From the NCBI RefSeq assembly GCF_009755815.1, contig NZ_WRPK01000021.1:1-44476 (forward strand): a stretch of DNA of 44,476 nucleotides. Direction: 5' to 3'. Positions 16,660 through 24,839 of the stretch are shown here, one piece after another. Within the stretch, counting starts at the first letter, position 1; the number at the start of each line of letters is the position of its first letter. This DNA comes from Flavisphingomonas formosensis (lineage in GTDB: Bacteria; Pseudomonadota; Alphaproteobacteria; Sphingomonadales; Sphingomonadaceae). Made by a program: the position numbers and the translations under genes. The notes under the pieces are model-generated. The model made no database searches and was not told the DNA's origin. It saw only the letters and a program-made list of their open reading frames with translations.

Positions 16660-16660
<1 letters not shown>
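15953..16660 (+). CDS. 3-oxoacid CoA-transferase subunit A
   Basis: 235 residues, the size of the alpha subunit of succinyl-CoA:3-oxoacid or 3-oxoadipate CoA transferases. Diagnostic blocks are [74 protein letters not shown] and [13 protein letters not shown]. With subunit B it moves CoA from a donor such as succinyl-CoA to a carboxylic acid, activating it for beta-oxidation-like cleavage. Its ATG follows the SDR by 9 bp, and its TGA overlaps the ATG of subunit B by one base. The real acceptor acid in this cluster is unknown. Confidence 0.93.
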
Positions 16661-17316
<656 letters not shown>

Positions 17317-17318
17317 GC

Positions 17319-17585
17319 TAGAGCGCGGAGCGTTAAATCGGACCCGCTCATCCTGAGCAGCCATTGAGCGAAGTCGAAATGGCGTATCGAAGGGCGCACT
17401 GCATCGCAGGTCCTTCGATAGTGAGGCAGGTCGCCTCATCCCCCGGACGAGGCTGAAACATGCCGGGGGCGTGTTTCACCTGCTCACCTTCTTCGGGTTC
17501 CCACGAAAATGCCATTTTCATGGGTGCCCTCCCAAGCTCAGCCCCTACTCAGGATGAGCGGAGCTGATTCAGATTCGACGCTCTA
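17319..17585. repeat. 267-bp palindromic element (MITE/REP-like)
   Basis: Outer arms TAGAGCG (17319-17325) and CGCTCTA (17579-17585), and inner arms CCGCTCATCCTGAG (17344-17357) and CTCAGGATGAGCGG (17548-17561), are perfect complements. Further in, TATCGAAGG and CCTTCGATA pair again. CATCCTGAGC and TCGAAGG words are common in dispersed repeats of sphingomonads. It fills most of the gene-free gap 17317-17715 between two convergent operons and may act as a two-way terminator or be a small mobile element without its own transposase. Confidence 0.65.
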
Positions 17586-17715
17586 CCTCTTTCCGATACC
17601 GCGATTTCCGAGCCAGCAGTGAGCCCGTCTGCTCCGAAATCGCTCTAAGGCGCCCCCGAGCTCGTGTCTCTTCACGATAGAAGCCGCGGCCGATCGACGA
17701 GCCCTTTTTTTCTGA

Positions 17716-18966
17716 TCAATAGGTGAGGGCCGAGAGATTCATCTCCGGGATGTCCGGCAATTCGCGTTTCCCGGGCGGGAACGCCATCGGCGCCTTCATC
17801 CATCCGTTGATGGTGGATTGGCGCGAATATTCGAGCAGGCCTTCCTCGATGATGCGATAATCGGGCATGCGTTCGACCACGCGGCGCAGCACCACCTCGA
17901 CCTCCGCCCGCGCGAGATGCATGCCCAGGCACATGTGCACCCCCGTGCCGAACGACAGATGCCGGTTGTTCTTGCGGGTCATGTCGAAGCTCAGCGGCGA
18001 GGCGAACACCGCGCGATCCTGGTTGGCGGACGTGATCGGCGCATAGATCAGCTCGCCCGGCTTGATGATGCAGTCTCCCAGCTCGGTCTCCTGCACGCAG
18101 GTGCGCACCAGCGCCCGGGAGGGCGGGTAACGGCGCAGGAATTCCTCGGTGGCGGCGGGCCAGAGCGCGGGATCGTCGATCAGTCGCTGTCGGTCCTCGG
18201 GGTGAAAGTGCATGTGCACCAGTCCCGTGCCGATCGAGGAGGTGGTGGTATCGACGCCCGCCCCGATGAGCACCCGAATCAGGCCGACGGCATGATCCAC
18301 CGGCATCGGATTGCCGTCGATTTCGAGAGACAGGATGCGACTCATCTCGTCGTCGCGGGGGGACTTGCGCCGCTTGATCAGCTCCTCTCTGATCCGCGTG
18401 TCGAAATCGAGAACGGTCCTTGAGCCGCTGGCCCAAGCTTCGCTATGCACCGGCCGGCCTTGCATGTCGTGCCAGGCCTTGCCGAGTTGCCACCATTCGT
18501 CCTGGTCTTCCCAGCCCAGCCATTCCATCGTGACGGCGGTGGGAATGGCGACGGCGAAATCGTAGACGGCCTCGCAGAAGCCGCTCTCGATCACGCGATC
18601 GATAAAGACATCAGTCCAGTATCTTATACGTGGCAGGAAATGGTCCTGGATCGCCTGGGGCGACATTCCGGGATTGAGCCCGCGACGATAGGGAGTATGC
18701 GCGGGCGGGTCGTAATGTGCCATGGGCAGCGTCTCATAGGGGGCCGGCGGCAATGTGTTGCCGCCCGTGACCGAGAAGAACTTGCTTTGTCGGCCTATCT
18801 TCTCGACGTCCTCGTAGCGCGTGACGACCCAGAAGCCGCCCTGCGCCTCGCTCCATGCCACCGGGCAGGTGTGGCGAAGCTCCGCGCAGGCGACATCCAG
18901 ATTGTGGATCTGCGCTGGACGGAGCGGATCGAAATCGACGGTGACATCTTTTCGAGCCTTTACCAT
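17716..18966 (-). CDS. cytochrome P450 (second, bacterial class I type)
   Basis: 416 residues. Visible motifs are MAHYDPPAHTPYRRGLNPGM (C-helix region), the I-helix IGAGVDTTTSSIG, EEFLRRY (ExxR), and SFGTGVHMCLGMHLARAEVE with haem Cys346. It is clearly different from the P450cam-like enzyme at 8177: the I-helix, N-terminus and substrate-recognition regions do not match. The type resembles bacterial soluble P450s that hydroxylate terpenoid or steroid-like substrates, and it needs an external ferredoxin and reductase that are not in the window. ATG 18966 has a strong AAAGGAGAAGG before it. It is the last gene of the minus-strand run that starts with the Gfo/Idh gene at 23145. Confidence 0.93.
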   Translation of the reverse strand: MVKARKDVTVDFDPLRPAQIHNLDVACAELRHTCPVAWSEAQGGFWVVTRYEDVEKIGRQSKFFSVTGGNTLPPAPYETLPMAHYDPPAHTPYRRGLNPGMSPQAIQDHFLPRIRYWTDVFIDRVIESGFCEAVYDFAVAIPTAVTMEWLGWEDQDEWWQLGKAWHDMQGRPVHSEAWASGSRTVLDFDTRIREELIKRRKSPRDDEMSRILSLEIDGNPMPVDHAVGLIRVLIGAGVDTTTSSIGTGLVHMHFHPEDRQRLIDDPALWPAATEEFLRRYPPSRALVRTCVQETELGDCIIKPGELIYAPITSANQDRAVFASPLSFDMTRKNNRHLSFGTGVHMCLGMHLARAEVEVVLRRVVERMPDYRIIEEGLLEYSRQSTINGWMKAPMAFPPGKRELPDIPEMNLSALTY

Positions 18967-19082
18967 CGCCTTCTCCTTTGCGCTTTATCGATCAGTGTCT
19001 TGAACGTAACAGAGATATTTCATCAGAAGCTTGATCGCATTTGTCGCTGCCGTAATGGTGATCATTCGGAATAAGTCCGCAG

Positions 19083-20018
19083 CTATGCGAGCAGATCGAT
19101 TGCCTCTCTGAATCTCTTCAATGAGTCGATTTGAAAATTGGCCTGCTTTGTCTCGAGATCGTCCGGCGCGGACGATGAGAATTGCGCATGGATATCGCTG
19201 GCGCCCATGTCGCGCAGCATCTTGATCTGGTCCGCGACTTGCATCTTGCTTCGTCCGCCCGGCCATATGCAAAGCTCGAGCGGCAGGCGATCGACCGTGC
19301 GACCGGCTGCCCTGGCATAGGCGTTGACCCGATCGATCGCCGCTATGGCCGACGGATTGGGTTTGAGCGACGCATCCAGCGCGAAGAGCGGCAGCCAGCC
19401 GTCGGCGAGCCGCCCGATCCGCCGCAGGATGCGATCGGAAGGCATCGGTTGATCGAGATTGCCTGTCCCGAACCAGATCGGAATGGGCTGCTGCACGGGC
19501 CGCGGATTGATGTTCACATGCTCCAGCGTGTGGAATTGCCCGGCAAAGTCGACGATGTCCTGCGTCCAGAAGGCGCGCAGCACGTCGATCTGCTCCTCGA
19601 AGCGGACCGCCCGATCATGGAAGTCGGCATTCATGGTCGCGAACTCGACGGCATTATAGCCCAGCCCGACGCCGAGCTGGAATCGTCCCTTCGCGAGCAG
19701 GTCGATTTCCGCCGCTTGCTTGGCCACCAGCGCCGTCTGGCGCTGCGGCAGCGCCAAGACGCCCGTGGCAAGCGTGATGCGCCTGGTGCAGCCTGCAAGA
19801 TAGCCGAGCAGGACGAAAATCTCCCGGATTTGGCTTTTGACCGTATAGGGCGACTGGACTTCCGGATGCTTCCCGATGTCCACCAGCGTGACGTGGTCGG
19901 CGAGGCGGAGCGTGTCATAGCCCAGCTCGTCGGCGGTTCGCACGAACGCCATCATCCCGTCGAAATCGCCGGTGTGATTGAAGCCGTGCGTGCTGGCGGT
20001 AAATCTCAGGTCGACCAT
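19083..20018 (-). CDS. luciferase-like (LLM class) flavin/F420 oxidoreductase 1
   Basis: 311 residues in the bacterial-luciferase-like TIM-barrel superfamily. FVRTADELGYDTLRLADHVT, then TRRITLATGVLALPQRQTAL, VAKQAAEIDLLAKGRFQLGV, and GLGYNAVEFATMN are the typical blocks of the LLM group often named F420-dependent (TIGR036xx type). Members add oxygen or hydride with reduced F420 or FMN. Whether the host makes F420 is unknown; FMNH2 is an alternative. It sits 85 bp after a SnoaL gene and 116 bp before the second P450. A paralogue of similar layout is at 33843. Confidence 0.88.
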   Translation of the reverse strand: MVDLRFTASTHGFNHTGDFDGMMAFVRTADELGYDTLRLADHVTLVDIGKHPEVQSPYTVKSQIREIFVLLGYLAGCTRRITLATGVLALPQRQTALVAKQAAEIDLLAKGRFQLGVGLGYNAVEFATMNADFHDRAVRFEEQIDVLRAFWTQDIVDFAGQFHTLEHVNINPRPVQQPIPIWFGTGNLDQPMPSDRILRRIGRLADGWLPLFALDASLKPNPSAIAAIDRVNAYARAAGRTVDRLPLELCIWPGGRSKMQVADQIKMLRDMGASDIHAQFSSSAPDDLETKQANFQIDSLKRFREAIDLLA

Positions 20019-20103
20019 ATCGCTCCCTTGTCCGCGACCGCTGGTCCGGTTGGCCTCCGTCGCAGCTATGCTCGGATCGAGGAGGGCTCGAAGATGCCGG
20101 GGC

Positions 20104-20739
20104 CTATTTGTTCCGGCTTTCGTCCCTCAGCCGGAAGCCGGCGCTGTCATAGCGCGTGCTGGCAGACAGATAGTTCTTGTCGGCATCGGGATATTGCAGC
20201 GGAGGCTTCTCGCGCTTCCGCGTAAGCTCGAAGAGATGATAGCTGAGGTCCGACTTGTCGTCCTTGCAGAGATAGACATTCTCGGAATTGGGGATGCGCT
20301 CGACCACCGGATCGACACGGTTCCAGCTCTCGATCGTCGTGCGATGGAAGATCCGCCACTCATCGTTGCGTTTTTCCCAGCGATCGACGTAGCGCAGCGA
20401 CCGGCTGAGGAGATAGGCCACGCCGTTGCGCTCGGTTTCGGCCGTATACCAATGCTGCGCCTCCGAGGTCGCGAGGTCGCCGTTGAGTTCGATCACGAGA
20501 TTGGTGATCTGATGGACTTGGCGATGCGCGTTATGCTTGCTGACGGTGGCGAATAGCTCCCCTACGGTATCGCCCTTGAACTTGGAATGGCCGTGATCCA
20601 CCAACGCATCCGGCCAGAATGTATCGCCGCACAGCTCGCCATCGTTGCGATCGATGCCGCGAGCATAACGCATCAGCCGGTCGTGAATATCTCCCTTGTC
20701 CAGCAACTCGTCCAGGCGCTTTTCGCGTTTCGCGTCCAT
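20104..20739 (-). CDS. SnoaL-like (NTF2 fold) protein 1
   Basis: 211 residues. The SnoaL_4 type cone fold is seen in RLDELLDKGDIHDRLMRYAR, GIDRNDGELCGDTFWPDA, QVHQITNLVIEL and SRSLRYVDRWEKRNDEWRIF. Asp30 in RGIDRND and His76 in QVHQITN sit where the related dehydrochlorinase LinA has its Asp/His dyad, so a dehydratase, isomerase or lyase role is possible. The C-terminal third is an extension rich in charged residues. The ATG at 20739 follows GAGGAGAATGTG; a longer reading from 20832 lacks such a site. It lies 139 bp downstream of the amidohydrolase. A second family member is at 38280. Confidence 0.85.
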   Translation of the reverse strand: MDAKREKRLDELLDKGDIHDRLMRYARGIDRNDGELCGDTFWPDALVDHGHSKFKGDTVGELFATVSKHNAHRQVHQITNLVIELNGDLATSEAQHWYTAETERNGVAYLLSRSLRYVDRWEKRNDEWRIFHRTTIESWNRVDPVVERIPNSENVYLCKDDKSDLSYHLFELTRKREKPPLQYPDADKNYLSASTRYDSAGFRLRDESRNK

Positions 20740-20878
20740 CACATTCTCCTCGTGCATATGTTCCGGGGATTGCGCCGCGCTCGAAAGAGGTTGGCGGCTA
20801 TGTGGAAAGCGATCGTTGCACCCAACGATCATGCCACTATGTCCTCGGTCAAGCGCTCCCGTACGGCTTTGAACCGGA

Positions 20879-22030
20879 TCAGAGATTGAAGAGCTCGAGA
20901 GCGGTTCCTCCGAGAATCTTCCTCACATCATCTTCCGATGGGACGTGATCCATGAGTTCCTGAATCGCGGACCAGTTGCAGCCATATAAGCTCTCCGGGT
21001 GCGGATAATCCTGAGTCCACATAACGCGATCTGCGCCAATGATGTCGAGCATCTTTAATCCAATCGGATCGGACATGAAAGTAGCGTAGCAGTTATTGTG
21101 CCAATAATAGCTCGGACGGTGTTTCAGTTGCGGTTCAAAGATCTTGTTATATACCTCGTACAGAACCTCGGCGTTTTGCAGGGCTCCTGGAATCCAGTTG
21201 AGATCCGCCTCGACGAAAACCACCCTGAGATTGGGGTGCCTGTCAAATATGCCGGCGAAGACCAACTCACCGAAATTCTTTCGGAACGGTCCAAAGGTCT
21301 GGAACAGGCCGAGGCCGACGCCGCCGGGACCATCCAGTGCAAATTCCCCGACATGGAAGCATAGCGGCATGCCGCTGTCTTCGATCGCTTGCCACATCGG
21401 GTTCATCGATTCGTCGCCGTAGCTGAGCGATTTCCGCTCGGCTCCATAGGGATTCATCGGAATCAGGAAGGTCTTGAGGCCCAGTTTCTTCAATTCCGCG
21501 ATCGACTCGGCGGTGCGCTCCGGCTCCCAATAGTTGATAAGGCCCACGCCATAGAAGCGGCCCGGAGCCTGCTGCTGGAGCTCGCTCATATACTGATTGT
21601 AGATACGGAACACCCACTCGCGCACTTCGAGGTCGGGGTAAGCGTAAAAGGCTCCGATCGCGTTGCCGAAGACAATCTCCTTGCGGACGCCCTCGGCGTC
21701 CATGTCCTTGATTCGCTGTTCCATCCGGTGATTGCCCGGCACCGAATCATGTGTGCGCAGGATATTGCTTACGGTTCGCGTGAACAGCGATTTGCCGTCG
21801 ACATGGAAGATGAAGGCGCCATCATCGTTCACCGCCCGCGGAGCGCGGTCACGCAAATGCGCCGGGAAGCGCTCATAAAATATGTCGTCGACAAAGGACC
21901 AATGATTGTCGGCGGAAACCACGACCGTGCCGCTCGGCAGATTCACCCTGCCTCGATGCTCGGAGGTGCGCTCCCTAGGCGTGGCAATTCCATTGTAGAT
22001 GCTGTTCTTGTTCACCAATGCGATACCCAT
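20879..22030 (-). CDS. amidohydrolase 2 family protein (metal-dependent hydrolase/decarboxylase)
   Basis: 383 residues. It resembles the amidohydrolase-2 (ACMSD-like) group by VVVSADNHWSFVDDIFYERF near residue 37, NQYMSELQQQAPGRFYGVGL, PLCFHVGEFALDGPGG, VFAGIFDRHPNLRVVFVEAD and the late GADRVMWTQDYPHPESLYGC. The first metal motif reads ADNHW rather than the usual HxH, so metal binding may be atypical. Family members hydrolyse or decarboxylate ring-derived acids or beta-diketone-like products. The start follows AGGAGAATTCCCC. It lies 11 bp after the Gfo/Idh gene, so the two are co-transcribed. Confidence 0.87.
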   Translation of the reverse strand: MGIALVNKNSIYNGIATPRERTSEHRGRVNLPSGTVVVSADNHWSFVDDIFYERFPAHLRDRAPRAVNDDGAFIFHVDGKSLFTRTVSNILRTHDSVPGNHRMEQRIKDMDAEGVRKEIVFGNAIGAFYAYPDLEVREWVFRIYNQYMSELQQQAPGRFYGVGLINYWEPERTAESIAELKKLGLKTFLIPMNPYGAERKSLSYGDESMNPMWQAIEDSGMPLCFHVGEFALDGPGGVGLGLFQTFGPFRKNFGELVFAGIFDRHPNLRVVFVEADLNWIPGALQNAEVLYEVYNKIFEPQLKHRPSYYWHNNCYATFMSDPIGLKMLDIIGADRVMWTQDYPHPESLYGCNWSAIQELMDHVPSEDDVRKILGGTALELFNL

Positions 22031-22041
22031 GGGGAATTCTC

Positions 22042-23145
22042 CTATTTTTGCAAATGCAAGGAGGCCTCGGACGAGCGCTCGAAAGCATCGAGCTTTTCGT
22101 GCAGCCGTACTGCATCCGCGAAGCTCGGCGCCGAGCGCGAGCCTGTGCGGATATCCTGTGCGATCAACGCATACATCCGAGCCACATTGCGAACCACCGG
22201 GTTATCGGGCCATCCTTCGTACATAGAAGCCGGAGGCGTGAGCGGCTTCATCTCCTTGTCGCCGCCGCGCGCCCCGTGAATGGTGAGCTGCGCCATTTGG
22301 CATCCGCCATGCGGCGCCGTCACCTGAATGTCGCCCTCCGTGCCGTTGATTTCCCACAGCAGGTTGGTGCCTCGCGACATCCCGCCCCGATAATGGATGG
22401 AAATGGGAGCGCCGCTGGCCAGAACACCCTGGATGAGAACTTGATCGGGCGACGTCTTCGCTATGGTTTCGCCGGTATCCGTCACGCGAGCCGTCGGGCG
22501 CAGATTGAAAATTCGCGCTGAAAATTCACTCAGCTCGCCGAGCACCTCCTGCAGGCCTACGAGAGTATGGGCCAGCGGGATGGTGAGCATCGTCGCGCCA
22601 TTGGCCTTGTCGCATATATAAGCGATCGCTTGCGTCGTCTCTGCGCTGCCCGAGTTGCCTGCGCTTCCGAATAAGGTCGTTGACAGAACATCTCCCACGA
22701 AGCCATCGGCCACCAGCTCTCGAAGATATTCTACCTCGACGGCTACCCGCATCTGCGTATCGACCACGGCCACGGCGTCCGTTTCCCGGGCAAGCGCGGC
22801 CATCTCGCGGGCCTGGGCAAGATGGGTGCCCAGTGGCCATTCGCAGAAGATATGTTTGCCGGCCCTGAGCGCCTTCGTCACCAGTTCATGATGATGGGGC
22901 ACCTTGACGGTGATGACGACCAGATCGATTTCCGGCGAGTCGATCAGGGCCTGAGGATCGGAGAATGCGTGCGGAATGCCGAAGGCATCGGCGGCTTTCC
23001 GGGCACTCGCAAGGCTGGTGTTGGCCACGCCTACCACCTCAAAATCCGCGGGAGCCCTTCTCAACGCGGGGAGATGGGCCAAAGCCGCCCAATGCCCCAG
23101 CGGATTGACGCCAACAATTCCGACTCGGATCGGCCTGTCCGCCAT
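22042..23145 (-). CDS. Gfo/Idh/MocA family oxidoreductase
   Basis: About 367 residues. The NAD(P)-binding Rossmann domain begins RPIRVGIVGVNPLGHWAALA (GVNPLG in place of the usual GxGxxG). It continues with DLVVITVKVPHHHELVTKAL and HIFCEWPLGTHLAQAREMAA, the EKP-like block here read as EWPLG. The Lys of the usual EKP triad is thus a Trp, so catalysis may differ. The second half is the typical alpha/beta substrate domain. It is the first gene of the minus-strand run and starts at ATG 23145 behind GGGAGAAG (an in-frame ATG lies at 23151). The promoter region shares an operator at 23230 with the divergent SDR. Confidence 0.87.
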   Translation of the reverse strand: MADRPIRVGIVGVNPLGHWAALAHLPALRRAPADFEVVGVANTSLASARKAADAFGIPHAFSDPQALIDSPEIDLVVITVKVPHHHELVTKALRAGKHIFCEWPLGTHLAQAREMAALARETDAVAVVDTQMRVAVEVEYLRELVADGFVGDVLSTTLFGSAGNSGSAETTQAIAYICDKANGATMLTIPLAHTLVGLQEVLGELSEFSARIFNLRPTARVTDTGETIAKTSPDQVLIQGVLASGAPISIHYRGGMSRGTNLLWEINGTEGDIQVTAPHGGCQMAQLTIHGARGGDKEMKPLTPPASMYEGWPDNPVVRNVARMYALIAQDIRTGSRSAPSFADAVRLHEKLDAFERSSEASLHLQK

Positions 23146-23229
23146 AAGCAATCTTCTCCCGCTTAGTGTCTTGTGCGCTTGGCGCTATCATTGGCTTTCG
23201 GCGTCATCTTAGCGATGCGCCGCAGCTTT

Positions 23230-23245
23230 GCAACGCCTGCGTTGA
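23230..23245. promoter_or_regulatory. TCAAC-N6-GTTGA-type operator in the Gfo/Idh - SDR divergent gap
   Basis: GCAAC-GCCTGC-GTTGA, one mismatch from the consensus. On the minus strand it gives TTGCAA (23233 to 23228), 16 nt, TAAGAT (23211 to 23206), close to the Gfo/Idh start. On the plus strand it gives TTGACA (23242-23247), a perfect -35 box. The rest of the 413-bp gap (23146-23558) shows no gene. Confidence 0.6.
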
Positions 23246-23558
23246 CAAATCTTCGTCGCTCTGATCTTGTGAGTCTCGACAATTAGGGGAGAGGATCCGA
23301 TCGCTGACGCCCGTTGCGGCGCATGTGCTTCTTGGTGCCCAAAATAGGAGCGATTGCTGCTTGGCGGTGATCCAAGCGAAAGGTGGGGCGAACATTTGGC
23401 CGCCGCTTCACGGATCATCTTGCTCAGGTTGATCGCCAAAGCCGGCAAGTCGCGGCTGCTCCAAGAGCGGTGGAGATCTCGCCGTTATCGGAGGGGCTCT
23501 TGGGGCCAAGCGTCGCTACGGTCGTTCGGTGGATCGAGGGTAAGCGGGGACGCGGAAG

Positions 23559-24380
23559 ATGCTTCTACAAAATATGAAAATCGTGATCACCGCTGCCGCT
23601 GCGGGGATAGGCGCTGGTATTGCGCGCGTCGCGGCGCGGGATGGAGCGGCGGTGACGATCGTTGATATCGCCGACGAGCCGGGCAACCGGTTGGTGAAGG
23701 AAATTCAGAAGGCAGGCGGTGAGGCGCTCTATATACACTGCGACGTCACCGATTACGCCCAGCTTGAGCAGGCTATCGATCGGTCGGCCACTCATTTCGG
23801 CGGCATCGATACCTTGGTCAACAATGTCGGACTTTTCGACAATGTGATACATCCCGCGCCATCTATTAAGACCATGGACGAAACCCATTTCAGGCGAATC
23901 TTGGAGATCAACGTCGTAAGCCATTGGATGGCTGCCAAGTTCGCAACCCCCTATCTGCGCGAGAGTGCCAACGCGTCGATCCTGCAGGCGGGATCGATCG
24001 CGTCCTTTCTCGGTTATCCCGGAGGCCCGCTCTACGGCGCCACTAAGGGAGGCGTTGCTCAATTGACCAAGCATCTGGCGGTGGAGCTCGCCGCCGATCG
24101 CATTCGGGTGAATTGCTACTGTCCCGGTGCCATCCGCACCGAAGGCTCGATGCGCTTCCTGGAGCAGGCGGGAGAAAAGGCCTTCCTGCAAACGCTCACG
24201 GGTCCCAATCTCGTCCCGCGGATCGGGGAGCCGGAGGATGTCGGCAATCTCGTATGCTTCCTTGCCAGCGACCGTGCCTCATTCATCAACGGTGTGGTTT
24301 ATCTTGTTGACGGCGGCGCGCTCGCATGGCGCGGCACGCTCGATCTGCTTGGTATCGCGCCCGAAAGCTTTCTGTCGTGA
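23559..24380 (+). CDS. short-chain dehydrogenase/reductase
   Basis: 273 residues. KIVITAAAAGIGAGIARVAA carries the cofactor glycines (TAAAAGIG, more Ala-rich than usual). LVNNVGLFDN, QAGSIASFLG with the catalytic Ser, YGATK (Tyr-x3-Lys) and RVNCYCPGAIRTEGSMRF follow, and INGVVYLVDGGALAWRG ends the fold. It is a single gene transcribed divergently from the Gfo/Idh operon. ATG 23559 is chosen, with ATG 23574 as an in-frame alternative. The substrate is unknown; SDRs of this set (15185, 23559, 31640, 32511) probably act on successive alcohol/ketone steps of one pathway. Confidence 0.9.
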   Translation: MLLQNMKIVITAAAAGIGAGIARVAARDGAAVTIVDIADEPGNRLVKEIQKAGGEALYIHCDVTDYAQLEQAIDRSATHFGGIDTLVNNVGLFDNVIHPAPSIKTMDETHFRRILEINVVSHWMAAKFATPYLRESANASILQAGSIASFLGYPGGPLYGATKGGVAQLTKHLAVELAADRIRVNCYCPGAIRTEGSMRFLEQAGEKAFLQTLTGPNLVPRIGEPEDVGNLVCFLASDRASFINGVVYLVDGGALAWRGTLDLLGIAPESFLS

Positions 24381-24488
24381 TGGATATTCGGTCGACCTTC
24401 TGCCGCATTGCCTTCCGCGCTGGCGATGCCGGCTGGTCTGGCCTGCTCGGCAATATCGCTGTCGGCAAAGTCGAAGCACGCATAGTTA

Positions 24489-24504
24489 TGAACACATGTG
24501 TTGA
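24489..24504 (+). promoter_or_regulatory. TCAAC-N6-GTTGA-type operator upstream of the TonB receptor
   Basis: TGAAC-ACATGT-GTTGA, one mismatch, with a perfect inner palindrome AACACATGTGTT. The right arm carries a perfect TTGACA (24501-24506), then 17 nt and ATAAGT (24524-24529). It is the best-looking promoter of the set. The gene-free gap 24381-24839 (459 bp) otherwise shows nothing definite; the leader to 24840 would be about 300 nt. Confidence 0.6.
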
Positions 24505-24839
24505 CAACGCGGTTCGGCGTGGCATAAGTCCAGCATATTGAGCGGATAAAAGCTTATCGGCTGAGTTTGACGATCGAAAGAATCCGTCGCTTCAGATCGT
24601 GCCGGAATGCGGAGAATCGTCGGGGAGGCCCTCTGTGCCGTCAGGATGGTTGACCAATTCTATGGCGGTCCGCCGGGAAGAATGTTGCGGGCAAGCGCGG
24701 GAGGCGATCCGAGACCGCGCTCAATCCGTAGGGGCGGATAACGATATTCGAAAAGACGGTAAATCCAACGCTGCAGCAGATGCCGTGTGGCAGGTCGAAA
24801 TAGCATTTGGATGATAAACATATCTGGAGGGGAGTGGAA

